From the NCBI RefSeq assembly GCF_003710865.1, contig NZ_RHHO01000017.1, positions 292,295-356,294 on the forward strand: a stretch of DNA of 64,000 nucleotides, written 5' to 3'. The stretch is from Brevibacillus borstelensis. GTDB taxonomy: Bacteria > Bacillota > Bacilli > Brevibacillales > Brevibacillaceae. Below, piece after piece: positions 39,397-48,273 of the stretch. The notes beneath the pieces were generated by a model, which made no database searches, was not told where the DNA came from, and saw only the letters and a list, made by a program, of their open reading frames with translations. Position 1 is the stretch's first letter. Each line of letters begins with the position of its first letter. The translations under genes were made by a program, and so were the position numbers.

Positions 39397-39412
39397 CGTA
39401 CTGATTGGTATG
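39397..39412 (-). promoter_or_regulatory. Putative TetR operator in front of the hydrolase gene
   Basis: The minus strand reads CATACCAATCAGTACG, 13 of 16 identical to the palindrome upstream of the TetR gene (40290-40305). It lies 49 bases before the hydrolase ATG. Confidence 0.6.
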
Positions 39413-39429
39413 TTGATGGCATTAATGAT

Positions 39430-39456
39430 CCCGTCTTTTTGCAAGGACGGGTTTTT
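39430..39456. terminator. Hairpin between the TetR and hydrolase genes
   Basis: CCCGTC / GACGGG stem. The T5 tail is on the plus strand, so it would stop plus-strand (antisense) transcription better than readthrough from the TetR gene. Confidence 0.4.
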
Positions 39457-39459
39457 CTT

Positions 39460-40251
39460 CTATTTGCCTTTATGCTGAATCCCTTGCCAGAGAAGTTGAG
39501 CAAGCTGTGATGTGATCGAAGGCAATTGGACACGCTTTGGATCGATAAGCAACCCGAGAAGCAGACCGTTGATCAATGATTGAAACAGAATGGCGATTGC
39601 TTGCGGGTCAACGTCATCAGCAAGCAGTTGTTCCTTCTGCCACTCTATTATCATCGCGGCAGTCCCCTCAATAATCTGGCCGTAGGCGGAACGAAGCGCA
39701 TCGGCCACGAGTGGATCACGGGAAGCAGTGACGAAATCAAAAAAGAGCATGGGTGCGTGGGAATCCGGCTCGAAGCATTCGAATTGGGCTGCTAACATAG
39801 CTGCCAGACCCTTCACTGCGGCTATGCTGTTTCCGTTGCCAAACGCCATCCGACCTGTTTGCGGCAGGACTTTCAACTGTTGGCTTAACTGGTGTTCGCA
39901 AAGAGCCGCAAACAAGTCGCTTTTACTTGAGAAGTGCCAGTATACAGCGCCCTTGGTCATGCCAGCGTCTGCTGCTACCAGGTCCAGAGACGTCCCGGAA
40001 AACCCGTGCTTGGAGAATACGCGGGCTGCGGCATCCAAAATTTTCGTCCGCGTATCCGCAAGTGAAGATCCGCTGGCAGCTTGCTGCGCCTCCAGCCACT
40101 TCCTCATTTCCTGCTTGGAGCCGAAATGGCGTCGTACTGCCGTCCAATGTACGCCTGCAGCTTTCGCCACATCGGCAAAGCTGATCTTGTCGAAAGGACG
40201 TTTCTCACTCAGATGTAAAGCCGCTGCCCGTATTTGCTGACTCGATTTCAT
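39460..40251 (-). CDS. TetR-family regulator with two tandem HTH domains
   Basis: 263 residues, longer than the usual 190-220. Residues about 7-53 (IRAAALHL..FADVAKAAGVHWTAVRRHFGSKQEM) and 68-117 (RTKILDAAARVFSKHGF..VAADAGMTKGAVYWHFSSKSDL) are each a complete TetR-type HTH; the C-terminal part (about 120-263) is a TetR ligand/dimer domain. The ATG at 40251 follows GAGGTG. A promoter and a palindromic CATAC-N6-GTATG site lie upstream, which suggests autorepression. Confidence 0.88.
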   Translation of the reverse strand: MKSSQQIRAAALHLSEKRPFDKISFADVAKAAGVHWTAVRRHFGSKQEMRKWLEAQQAASGSSLADTRTKILDAAARVFSKHGFSGTSLDLVAADAGMTKGAVYWHFSSKSDLFAALCEHQLSQQLKVLPQTGRMAFGNGNSIAAVKGLAAMLAAQFECFEPDSHAPMLFFDFVTASRDPLVADALRSAYGQIIEGTAAMIIEWQKEQLLADDVDPQAIAILFQSLINGLLLGLLIDPKRVQLPSITSQLAQLLWQGIQHKGK

Positions 40252-40289
40252 TGCTTGCACCTCAGTATAACGAAATATAATGCGGATTA

Positions 40290-40305
40290 CATACCAAATA
40301 GTATG
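40290..40305 (-). promoter_or_regulatory. Palindromic operator upstream of the TetR gene
   Basis: CATACCAAATAGTATG, arms CATAC/GTATG. It covers the predicted transcription start of the TetR gene, a usual place for autorepression. Confidence 0.65.
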
Positions 40306-40310
40306 CGAAT

Positions 40311-40339
40311 AGTATATGATTCCAAAAATGCAACGTCAA
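40311..40339 (-). promoter_or_regulatory. Promoter of the TetR gene
   Basis: On the minus strand TTGACG (40339-40334), 17-base spacer, TATACT (40316-40311). Confidence 0.75.
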
Positions 40340-40349
40340 GCCTATAAAA

Positions 40350-40388
40350 TAAACGAACCCTTGTCTTCACATTGGAAGACAAGGGTTT
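40350..40388 (-). terminator. Terminator after the amidase gene
   Basis: AACCCTTGTCTTC / GAAGACAAGGGTT, a perfect 13-bp stem; the minus-strand tail is CGTTTATTTT. Confidence 0.8.
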
Positions 40389-40393
40389 GACGG

Positions 40394-42289
40394 TTATCCT
40401 TCTTGTACGCTCTGCGATGAGAAGTACTGCAAAATCCCGTTAAAGAGGCCTTCTGCAGCTAAATCCTGCTGTTTCTCAGAGCGAAGCCGGAGCTCTTCAT
40501 TGTAGTTGGAGAGGAAACCGATCTCCGCCAAAATCGAGGTTACAGGATTTTCTCTCAGAACGTAGTAGTTGCCGAAGCGGGACTGCAAGTCTTTGTAGGA
40601 CGTCGCTTTCACGACTTCTGCTTGCACAAGGGAGGCCAGCTTGCTTGAATTCCCTTTGTTGTAATGGAAAATGATCGTTCCGTTCGTCGTTGAATTCGGA
40701 TGCGTGTTGTGATGGATGCTGACAAATATGTCCGCGTTGTTCTGAATCGCCACATCAACACGCTGCTGGAGCGTCAGCTTCCGGTCGTCGCTGCGGGTCA
40801 TGATCACTTTGGCCCCGGCAGCCTCCAATTTATTCCGCAATAGCAGGGCGACCTGAAGGTTCACGGTTTTTTCCAAAGTGGAGAAGCTGGAGCCGGTAGC
40901 GCCGTTGTCATTGCCGCCATGTCCCGGGTCGACAACGATCACCTTGCCGACCAGCGCGTTTGTTTTTACAACTGCCGGCGTTCCTGTCGCGGATACCAGC
41001 CAGCCGGCTACAAAGCCTGTGGAACCATCCGTGAATTTGAGCTCGAACCAGTCGCCCTCGCGCTTGATGATCGAGTATTTTTCACCCGGCTGTATCTGCT
41101 TGAGGATGGGGTGATTCGTTCCAGGGCCAGAACGGACATTCGTGTCCGGGTTGAGGACAGTGACATGCGGTCCCGGGGGAGCGGGCATGACAGGCTGTTG
41201 GACAGTTACGAGCCAGCCTGCGACCCAGCCAATTTTGCCGTCCGGCGTTTGCACCCGGTACCAGTCTTCTTTTTTCTCCAGCACCGTCAGGGTACTGCCC
41301 GCCTTCAGCGTACCGAGGACAGCGCTGGCTGTGCTCGACTCGGCCCGGAGATTTAACCCGTCGGTCTGTACGGTTGCTGTCTGCTTGGCAGGCTGCTGTG
41401 TATTCGTGCTTCCGTTGTTTGCCGGAGGCTGTACATCAGGTGGCTGCTGGTTCTGGTTGGCTGCTCCGCTGCCTGCGTTAGCCTGTCCGGTGCCAGGCTG
41501 GGTGGTTCCTTCCTCGGGAATCCACGCCTGTATGCCATCGTATGGAAACTGGATCCAGCCATTCTGCTTTTTCGTGACGGTAATGGTGTACCCGGAATGA
41601 AGCTGTCCGATGGCGGGCAATGAAAAATCCGGTGACGGGTAAATGTACGGATTGTATTCAAGCGTCAAAGAATTGCCCTGTGATCCTGCTTGTCCAGCCC
41701 CGGCAGAGCCGCCAGAATGGGCTGGCGCCGCAGGCGGATTTCCTCCGTCAGGAGTTGTGCTCGGCTGACCGGCTGGCTTTCCGGCATTGTGCTCAGTAAC
41801 GAGCCAACCTGCGACCCAGCCCTTGGCGCTTGCAGACAGCTGAATTTGGACCCATTCGCCGCTGCGCTGCGTAACCGTGTATTTTTTGCCGGGATTAATC
41901 TTTTGGACGACAGAATAGTTTTGTCCCGGACCCGAGCGAACGTTTACATTGTCGGTAGTGCTCTCTACCGGTGCGGTTGATTGAGCGCCACTCTGTGGGG
42001 CCGGTTTTGTGCTTGTGCCCGACTTTGTGACCAGCCAATTGGCCACCCAACCGGTTTTCCCGTTTGGCAGACGCACATGGATCCAATCGCCCTTTTCAGA
42101 GATGACAGGCAGTACCGTTTTGATCGGCAGGGTAGTGACTACCTGATCCTGTGTGCTGGGACCGGAACGAACGTTGAGATTATCGACCGTAACCTGGATG
42201 GTTCCAGCTGCAAAGGCGGCAGTGACAGGCAAGGTAACGGCACAGGCGACAGCAAGGAGTGTCCGCAGGAGATGTTGACGAAAACGCAC
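40394..42289 (-). CDS. Secreted N-acetylmuramoyl-L-alanine amidase with multiple SH3 domains
   Basis: 631 residues. Signal peptide (1-28), four clear bacterial SH3 domains (about 30-90, 110-168, 303-362, 372-431; each with NVRSGPxT or NLRAES and GWVAGWLV), a fifth divergent SH3-like region (about 208-262), Pro/Gly/Asn/Gln linkers, and a C-terminal Amidase_3 domain (about 445-628). Zinc ligands are in DPGHGG, STLEKTV and SIHHN; the catalytic Glu is in ILAEIGF. It cleaves the lactyl-peptide bond in peptidoglycan and resembles B. subtilis YrvJ, which maps next to dtd. GTG start. Confidence 0.95.
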   Translation of the reverse strand: MRFRQHLLRTLLAVACAVTLPVTAAFAAGTIQVTVDNLNVRSGPSTQDQVVTTLPIKTVLPVISEKGDWIHVRLPNGKTGWVANWLVTKSGTSTKPAPQSGAQSTAPVESTTDNVNVRSGPGQNYSVVQKINPGKKYTVTQRSGEWVQIQLSASAKGWVAGWLVTEHNAGKPAGQPSTTPDGGNPPAAPAHSGGSAGAGQAGSQGNSLTLEYNPYIYPSPDFSLPAIGQLHSGYTITVTKKQNGWIQFPYDGIQAWIPEEGTTQPGTGQANAGSGAANQNQQPPDVQPPANNGSTNTQQPAKQTATVQTDGLNLRAESSTASAVLGTLKAGSTLTVLEKKEDWYRVQTPDGKIGWVAGWLVTVQQPVMPAPPGPHVTVLNPDTNVRSGPGTNHPILKQIQPGEKYSIIKREGDWFELKFTDGSTGFVAGWLVSATGTPAVVKTNALVGKVIVVDPGHGGNDNGATGSSFSTLEKTVNLQVALLLRNKLEAAGAKVIMTRSDDRKLTLQQRVDVAIQNNADIFVSIHHNTHPNSTTNGTIIFHYNKGNSSKLASLVQAEVVKATSYKDLQSRFGNYYVLRENPVTSILAEIGFLSNYNEELRLRSEKQQDLAAEGLFNGILQYFSSQSVQEG

Positions 42290-42568
42290 GAATTTGACAC
42301 CCTTTCCAGTTTTATAGATGTGAAGTACCGATTTTAGTGGAATTTACCAAAAGTACTCTTTCGTCCTCTCATTCTTCTTTTCCTGCTTTTTCCGACAAAC
42401 TTCTTTATAAAATACCAAATTTTTATGGTTGAAATTGCTTTCTTCATAACCGGAAACAGCATCGTCAGCGATGGCCATTTCCGTGATGACCGGGCGTCCC
42501 TTATGCTTTTTTGCACTGCGGGCCATACTAGGATACAACCAGCACGGATGAGAGAAGGAGGCACGCAG

Positions 42569-42742
42569 ATGAGGCAGTCCAACAAGGAAGCATTTGCGCA
42601 AGAGGCAAACAGACGGTTGTTCTCCGTCGATTTTCACGACTTTCTGGAAAAGGAATCGACATTGAACGACGTGGAGATGTCCAGGGAGTTTCACATCAGC
42701 ATCAGAGATGTGCAGGAGCTCAGAAGAAAGCTGCGCCGGTGA
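42569..42742 (+). CDS. Small HTH protein (sigma-70 region 4-like, YrzK-type)
   Basis: 57 residues: MRQSNKEAFAQEANRRLFSVD, FHDFLEKESTLNDV, then an HTH-like EMSREFHISIRDVQELRRKL. It is too small to be a sigma factor; similar short proteins are often auto-annotated as sigma-70 subunits. It is strongly basic at the end. AGGAGG lies 8 bases before the ATG at 42569. Located between the amidase and hemZ. Role unknown, possibly DNA binding. Confidence 0.75.
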   Translation: MRQSNKEAFAQEANRRLFSVDFHDFLEKESTLNDVEMSREFHISIRDVQELRRKLRR

Positions 42743-42768
42743 ACGAAATTCCGGGTGCTTTCGCCAGG

Positions 42769-42797
42769 TTGACCACGCTTTTTTTGTCGGATAAGAT
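42769..42797 (+). promoter_or_regulatory. Promoter for hemZ
   Basis: TTGACC (42769-42774), 17-base spacer, TAAGAT (42792-42797). Confidence 0.65.
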
Positions 42798-42827
42798 GAA
42801 GGGGCAGACTGAAAAGCAGGTGAACCC

Positions 42828-44363
42828 ATGATTCAGGTGAAGTGTGAAGGACATCAATTCGAGCGGGAAATCGGTTTGATTCTCGCCTTGTTTTATGAAG
42901 ACCCGGAAATTGTATATGTATCGGAATGGAAAGGCTCAGACAGCCTTCGCATCCGGCTTTCCCTGGAGGAGCGTGGAGATGGCGTCTGTGCCACAGGAGA
43001 ATTGCATGCAGGAGACCGGCATGAAAAGCGGATGGTGGAGCGTCCGTACACGGTCCTGGAGGAAAAGGAACAGCGGAAAATCGCCAAGCGTGCTGTCAGC
43101 TATGTTTTGCTCCAACTTCTGGAAGAACTGACGGGCATCGAGCAAGGCTGGGGCGTGCTCACCGGCATCCGGCCTACCAAGCTGATGCATAGCCTGCTTT
43201 CGTCAGGAGCGGAGCGGGAAGCCGTTCACCGCCGCTTGCAAAAGGACTACATGGTTCGGCCCCACAAGCTTTCCTTGCTTCAGGAGATCGTCGACAGGCA
43301 GTTGAAAGTCGTTCCTGATTTTTACCAGATCGACCGGGAGCTTTCTGTATACATCGGGATTCCGTTTTGCCCGACCAAGTGTGCGTACTGCACCTTTCCG
43401 GCATACGCCATCCGCAGCCATACAGCGTCAGTGAATCCTTTTCTGGAAGGGCTGCACTACGAGATCGAACGAATGGGCCAATGGCTCACGGAACGGGATA
43501 TGCGGATCACCTCGATTTATTTTGGCGGAGGGACGCCGACGAGCATTACGGCAGATGACATGGATCAGTTGTTTCAGACGATGCATCGGACCTTTCCGCA
43601 TATGGATGGCGTACGCGAGCTGACAGTGGAGGCAGGCAGGCCCGACACGATTACCCGTGAAAAGCTGGACGTGATGAAGCGGTGGGAGGTTGACCGCATC
43701 AGCATCAATCCGCAATCGTTCACCCAGGAAACGCTGCGGGCGATCGGACGTCATCATACGGTGGAGGAAACGATTGAGAAATACCATTTGGCGATGGAAA
43801 TGGGTTTGACCAACATCAATATGGATTTGATCATCGGTTTGCCGGGTGAAGGGCTGAAGGAATGGGAGCACAGCCTGCGGGAAGTAGAAAAGCTGATGCC
43901 TACTTCCTTGACGGTTCACACCCTCTCATTCAAGCGGGCCTCCGAAATGACGCAGAACAAGGAGCGCTACCAGGTGGCCAGCCGGGAGGAAGTGAGCCGG
44001 ATGATGGAGCTTGCTTCCCGTTGGACGAGGGAAAAAGGCTATCATCCCTACTACCTTTACCGCCAGAAAAACATCCTGGGCAATCTGGAAAATGTCGGCT
44101 ACGCCCTTGAGGGACAGGAGAGCATCTACAACATCATGATCATGGAAGAGGCGCAGACCATCCTCGGACTCGGCTGCGGAGCCGTCTCCAAGCTGATGGC
44201 CCCCGGCAGCGGCAAGCTTGTCAGGTGGCCGAATCCAAAGGACCCGAAGACGTATAACGAGACGTACCGGACTTTGACCGAAGAGAAGCTCCGCGATCTC
44301 GACCAGGTGTACGGGGGAATGTCCACGCAAGCATCAGTGGAAAAGGCCGGAGCAGGCAAGTAA
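42828..44363 (+). CDS. hemZ: Radical SAM protein HemZ
   Basis: 511 residues. The radical-SAM cluster motif CPTKCAYCTFPAY (CxxxCxxC) is at about residues 184-196 after a family-specific N-terminal domain. FGGGTPTS, the SAM-binding GGGTP motif, and NMDLIIGLPGEG follow. B. subtilis HemZ was described as an oxygen-independent coproporphyrinogen III dehydrogenase; the biochemical role of this branch is less secure than that of HemN. It sits before hisS-aspS, as in B. subtilis. Confidence 0.95.
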   Translation: MIQVKCEGHQFEREIGLILALFYEDPEIVYVSEWKGSDSLRIRLSLEERGDGVCATGELHAGDRHEKRMVERPYTVLEEKEQRKIAKRAVSYVLLQLLEELTGIEQGWGVLTGIRPTKLMHSLLSSGAEREAVHRRLQKDYMVRPHKLSLLQEIVDRQLKVVPDFYQIDRELSVYIGIPFCPTKCAYCTFPAYAIRSHTASVNPFLEGLHYEIERMGQWLTERDMRITSIYFGGGTPTSITADDMDQLFQTMHRTFPHMDGVRELTVEAGRPDTITREKLDVMKRWEVDRISINPQSFTQETLRAIGRHHTVEETIEKYHLAMEMGLTNINMDLIIGLPGEGLKEWEHSLREVEKLMPTSLTVHTLSFKRASEMTQNKERYQVASREEVSRMMELASRWTREKGYHPYYLYRQKNILGNLENVGYALEGQESIYNIMIMEEAQTILGLGCGAVSKLMAPGSGKLVRWPNPKDPKTYNETYRTLTEEKLRDLDQVYGGMSTQASVEKAGAGK

Positions 44364-44413
44364 GGTGCGGCTGGTCAATTTGGCGCAGTCAAAAAAGTTT
44401 TATCCGGTGCCTG

Positions 44414-44442
44414 TTGACGCCTGATTCGCCGTTTGCTATGAT
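44414..44442 (+). promoter_or_regulatory. Promoter for hisS-aspS
   Basis: TTGACG (44414-44419), 17-base spacer, TATGAT (44437-44442), directly before the T-box leader. Confidence 0.8.
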
Positions 44443-44469
44443 TTGCATTAAGATTTTCAAAGGACCTTT

Positions 44470-44775
44470 TTTACAACGATCTAATGACGGGAACAAGTAC
44501 CCAGGAAACGGATAGCCAGAGAGGAATTGCCGCGGCTGAGAGCATTTCCCTATGACGACTTGGTGAATGACATCCCCGAAGACCGCAGTGAACGAAGCGG
44601 CTTTTTGCCCTTTTTAGTAACTGGCAGGCGTAAGTCGGCGTTAACGACTGGAAAAGTGGGGCTCCGGTATGAGAAATGGAGTCCAAGCAGGGTGGCACCA
44701 CGGGAGCAAAACCGATCTCTCGTCCCTGACATGTTTGCATCAAGCGGCATGTCAGAGGCGGGAGATTTTTTGTTT
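44470..44775 (+). ncRNA. T-box leader of hisS-aspS
   Basis: The conserved antiterminator core AGGGTGGCACCACGGG is at 44689-44704. The terminator that follows is a long hairpin with CTGACATG / CATGTCAG and a T6 tail (44714-44775). The likely specifier is in GAATGACATCC: GAC (Asp) at 44569-44571, overlapping CAT (His) at 44571-44573. Uncharged tRNA would stabilise the antiterminator and allow hisS-aspS expression. Confidence 0.9.
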
Positions 44776-44822
44776 TGGTTTGAACTAGTTTCCGGCAGGA
44801 AGCAAAGATGGAGGGTTAACAG

Positions 44823-46094
44823 ATGGCAAAGATTCAAATTCCTCGCGGCACGCAGGATATTATGCCAGGTACGGTTGAACTGTGGCATTACATCGAGGCC
44901 AAAGCGCGCGACTTGTGCAGACGGTTCAACTATCACGAGATCCGCACACCGCTGTTTGAAAGCACAGAGCTGTTCCAGCGCGGTGTCGGAGAAACGACGG
45001 ACATCGTCGAGAAGGAAATGTACAACGTCTCCAATCCGCGCAGCGAGGACGCCTTGACGCTTCGCCCGGAGGGAACGGCTGGCGTAGTCCGCTCCTACGT
45101 GGAGAACAAGCTGTACGGCTCGCCCAATCAGCCGGTCAAGATGTACTACCTCGGGCCGATGTTCCGCCACGAGCGCCCGCAAGCTGGACGCTACCGGCAG
45201 TTCGTCCAGTTCGGAGCGGAAGCGATCGGCTCCAGCGATCCGGCGATTGACGCGGAAGTGATCGCTTTGGCGATGCGGCTCTATCAAGAGCTTGGGCTGA
45301 CAGGACTGAGTGTCGAGCTCAACAGCGTGGGCACGCTGGAGGACCGGGCGAACCACCGCAAGCACCTGCTCGAACATCTGAACGGCGTGCGCGATCAGCT
45401 TTGCCCAGACTGTCAATCCCGGATTGACCGCAATCCGCTGCGTGTGCTCGACTGCAAAAACGAAACCTGCAAAACGCTGACAAAAGATGCTCCTTCTATT
45501 TTGGAGTATTTGAGCGATGAGTCTGCCGCGCATTTTGAAGCGGTCAAAGCGTACCTGACCGAGCTGGGAATCGCCTACACGGTAAACCCGCGCATGGTTC
45601 GCGGTCTCGACTACTACACCCAGACTGCCTTCGAGATCAAAATGGCAGAAATCGGTGCCGTAGAAACGCTCTGCGGCGGCGGACGCTACAACGGGCTGGT
45701 GGCAGAGCTCGGCGGCGACGACATGCCGGGAATCGGCTTTGCCCTCAGTATCGAGCGGCTTCTGCTCGCTCTCGAGAAGCAGGGGGTCCAACTGCCGGTG
45801 TCCGTCGGCATCGACTGCTTCGTGGCGATTCAGACGCCGGATGCGAAGTCGGCAGCCTTCCGCCTCGTCGACCGTCTGCGCAGCGCAGGTGTGGCGGCTG
45901 AGCTGGACTATCTCGACCGCAAGATGAAAGCGCAGTTGAAACAAGCGGACCGGCTGGCTGCGAGATTTACCGTCATTATTGGCGAGTCCGAGCTGGCCAG
46001 CGGAACAGCGGTTCTGAAAGAAATGGCCACTGGGGAGCAGCAGGAGATCAAGCTGGCTGAGCTGCCGGCTGTCATCGCAAGCCGCTTGGGATAA
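44823..46094 (+). CDS. hisS: Histidyl-tRNA synthetase
   Basis: 423-residue class II synthetase charging tRNA-His. Motif 1 and the ATP site LRPEGTAGVVRSY, motif 2 MFRHERPQAGRYRQFVQFG, histidine-A loop RGLDYYTQTAFE, and motif 3 GGDDMPGIGFALSIERL; anticodon-binding domain about 325-423. ATG at 44823 with GGAGGG. Preceded by the T-box leader and followed by aspS. Confidence 0.98.
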   Translation: MAKIQIPRGTQDIMPGTVELWHYIEAKARDLCRRFNYHEIRTPLFESTELFQRGVGETTDIVEKEMYNVSNPRSEDALTLRPEGTAGVVRSYVENKLYGSPNQPVKMYYLGPMFRHERPQAGRYRQFVQFGAEAIGSSDPAIDAEVIALAMRLYQELGLTGLSVELNSVGTLEDRANHRKHLLEHLNGVRDQLCPDCQSRIDRNPLRVLDCKNETCKTLTKDAPSILEYLSDESAAHFEAVKAYLTELGIAYTVNPRMVRGLDYYTQTAFEIKMAEIGAVETLCGGGRYNGLVAELGGDDMPGIGFALSIERLLLALEKQGVQLPVSVGIDCFVAIQTPDAKSAAFRLVDRLRSAGVAAELDYLDRKMKAQLKQADRLAARFTVIIGESELASGTAVLKEMATGEQQEIKLAELPAVIASRLG

Positions 46095-46136
46095 ATACAA
46101 GATCGACATCAGAAAAATGAGTGGAGGAAATCAAAA

Positions 46137-47921
46137 ATGAGTTGGCAATATCGTACCGTGCAATGTGGAGAGGTTGGACTTGAACAGGTAGGACAGGAAG
46201 TCATCCTGAACGGATGGGTGCAAAAGCGTCGCGACCTCGGCGGCGTTATCTTTATCGACTTCCGCGACAGAACAGGTATCCTCCAGATCGTTTTTAATCC
46301 GGAGCACAACAAGAACGCATGGGAAGTGGCAGACAAAGTACGCAGCGAGTACGTGCTGGCTGTAAAGGGGACCGTCGTCAAGCGCGCACCGGAGGCTGTC
46401 AATCCGAAGCTGAAAACGGGCGAAGTCGAAGTGATCGTGAGCGAAATCATCATCCTGAACGACGCCAAAACGCCTCCATTCCAAATCGAGGATGACATCG
46501 ACGTAGATGAGCAGGTCCGCCTGAAATACCGTTACCTGGACCTTCGCCGACCGGAAATGCAGCGCTCCCTGATTCTCCGCAGCAAGGCAGCCAAAGCATT
46601 CCGCGATTTCCTCGACGAGAAGGGCTTTGTCGAAGTAGAAACACCGATGCTGACCAAGAGCACGCCGGAAGGAGCGCGTGAGTATCTGGTGCCGTCCCGC
46701 GTGCATCCAGGCGAATTCTTCGTGCTTCCGCAATCTCCGCAGTTGTTCAAGCAATTGCTGATGGTATCCGGCATGGAGCGCTACTACCAGATCGCCCGCT
46801 GCTTCCGTGACGAAGACTTGCGTGCGGACCGCCAGCCTGAATTCACCCAGGTGGACATCGAGACCTCGTTCCTGTCTATGGAAGAGCTGCTGCCGATGAT
46901 GGAAGAAATGATTGCCCATGTATTCAAAACGACGATCGGCGTAGACGTGCCGAGACCATTCCCGCGTCTGACGTATGCGGAGGCGATGGCCCGTTACGGT
47001 TCCGACAAACCGGACGTACGCTTCGGCATGGAGCTGACCGATGTGTCCGACCTCGTCGCAACCAGCGATTTCAAAGTGTTTGCCAGCGTCGTCTCTGGCG
47101 GTGGCCAGGTAAAGGCGATCAACGCGAAAGGCTGCGGACATTACTCCCGCAAAGAAGCGGATGATCTCGGCAAGTTCGCGTCCCGCTACGGTGCAAAAGG
47201 CCTGGCGTGGATGGGCTTCAAGGACGGCGAAGTCAAAGGGCCGATCGCCAAGTTCTTTGGCGAAGCAGAAATCAACAGCCTGAAAGAACGACTGGCCGTA
47301 GAAGAGGGAGACCTGCTCCTGTTTGTGGCCGACAAGCCGAAAGTCGTGGCCGATGCCTTGGGCGCGCTTCGCTCCAAGCTGGGTGCCGAGCTTGGCCTGA
47401 TCGACCACAGCCAGTTCGCCTTCCTCTGGGTCGTCGACTTCCCGCTGGTCGAGTGGGATGAGGAATCGCAGCGCTATCTGGCTCTGCACCATCCGTTCAC
47501 CCGTCCAAAAGACGAAGATTTGCACCTGTTGGAAAGCGATCCTGGCCAAGTCCGGGCGCAGGCCTACGACATGGTGCTCAACGGCTACGAGCTGGGCGGC
47601 GGTTCGATGCGGATTTACAAGCGCGACGTACAGGAAAAAATGTTCCGTACACTCGGCCTGACCGAAGAAGAAGCAAAACAAAAGTTCGGCTTCCTGCTTG
47701 ACGCATTCGACTTCGGTACGCCTCCTCACGGCGGGATCGCACTCGGTCTGGACCGCTTGATCATGCTGCTGGCCGGCCGCAGCAACCTGCGTGAAGTGAT
47801 CGCGTTCCCGAAAACAGCGAGCGCAAGCGATCTGATGGTAGATGCGCCAGGTCCGGTGGACGACAAGCAGCTGGCTGAGCTGAACATCATGACGACGGTA
47901 AAAGACGAAGAAGCCGAATAA
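46137..47921 (+). CDS. aspS: Aspartyl-tRNA synthetase (bacterial type)
   Basis: 594 residues. N-terminal OB-fold anticodon domain (1-105), class II catalytic core with motif 2 [18 protein letters not shown] and motif 3 [15 protein letters not shown], and the bacterial GAD insertion (about 285-415). Discriminating or not cannot be told here. It lies 42 bases after hisS with GGAGG and is co-regulated through the T-box. Confidence 0.98.
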   Translation: MSWQYRTVQCGEVGLEQVGQEVILNGWVQKRRDLGGVIFIDFRDRTGILQIVFNPEHNKNAWEVADKVRSEYVLAVKGTVVKRAPEAVNPKLKTGEVEVIVSEIIILNDAKTPPFQIEDDIDVDEQVRLKYRYLDLRRPEMQRSLILRSKAAKAFRDFLDEKGFVEVETPMLTKSTPEGAREYLVPSRVHPGEFFVLPQSPQLFKQLLMVSGMERYYQIARCFRDEDLRADRQPEFTQVDIETSFLSMEELLPMMEEMIAHVFKTTIGVDVPRPFPRLTYAEAMARYGSDKPDVRFGMELTDVSDLVATSDFKVFASVVSGGGQVKAINAKGCGHYSRKEADDLGKFASRYGAKGLAWMGFKDGEVKGPIAKFFGEAEINSLKERLAVEEGDLLLFVADKPKVVADALGALRSKLGAELGLIDHSQFAFLWVVDFPLVEWDEESQRYLALHHPFTRPKDEDLHLLESDPGQVRAQAYDMVLNGYELGGGSMRIYKRDVQEKMFRTLGLTEEEAKQKFGFLLDAFDFGTPPHGGIALGLDRLIMLLAGRSNLREVIAFPKTASASDLMVDAPGPVDDKQLAELNIMTTVKDEEAE

Positions 47922-47975
47922 GCGGGCTTGCACAGTCGCATGAGCGTTTGATACATTGGTAATACTGATAAATAG

Positions 47976-48160
47976 CCCTGCGATGTACGTGACTTCCGAT
48001 AGTTTTGAGCCACAAAGTCTTTTTAGGGAGTTTTTCGTCCGCAATCGCGAGGACATGCCTCCATCGAGTGGACGTCCGGGACGGTTGGGCAAGACACCCA
48101 CCTGCGATGAGCAGGTTCAAAACTGTAGGAGCAGCACGGCATTTTGGGGCTCCTTTTTTG
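47976..48160 (+). ncRNA. Probable 6S RNA (bsrA-like)
   Basis: The 350-base gap between aspS and tcdA is where B. subtilis encodes 6S-1 RNA. A long closing stem is visible: ATAGTTTTGAGCC (47999-48011) pairs with GGTTCAAAACTGT (48114-48126). Inner pairings are GTCTT/AAGAC, GTCC/GGAC and CCTGC-GATGA-GCAGG. A terminator (AGGAGC / GCTCCT, T6; 48127-48160) follows. No good open frame exists. The fold looks more branched than textbook 6S, so the family call rests mainly on synteny. 48161-48273 holds nothing clear. Confidence 0.62.
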
Positions 48161-48273
48161 TCTGACATTCCTACTTTTCCGATTGCATATCGTTTATGCT
48201 CCTTCCAGTCGATAAACGGATTGGATTTGTTCCTCAAGAATTGTCATGCTTTGATCAGAAAGGTTGACGGTGG

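Noticed and set aside
44550..46109. A 519-codon minus-strand open frame over hisS and its leader
   Set aside because: It crosses the T-box and mirrors hisS; no domain or ribosome binding site supports it.
46131..48101. A 656-codon minus-strand open frame over aspS
   Set aside because: It lies entirely antisense to a textbook aspartyl-tRNA synthetase; long antisense frames are a codon-bias artefact here.
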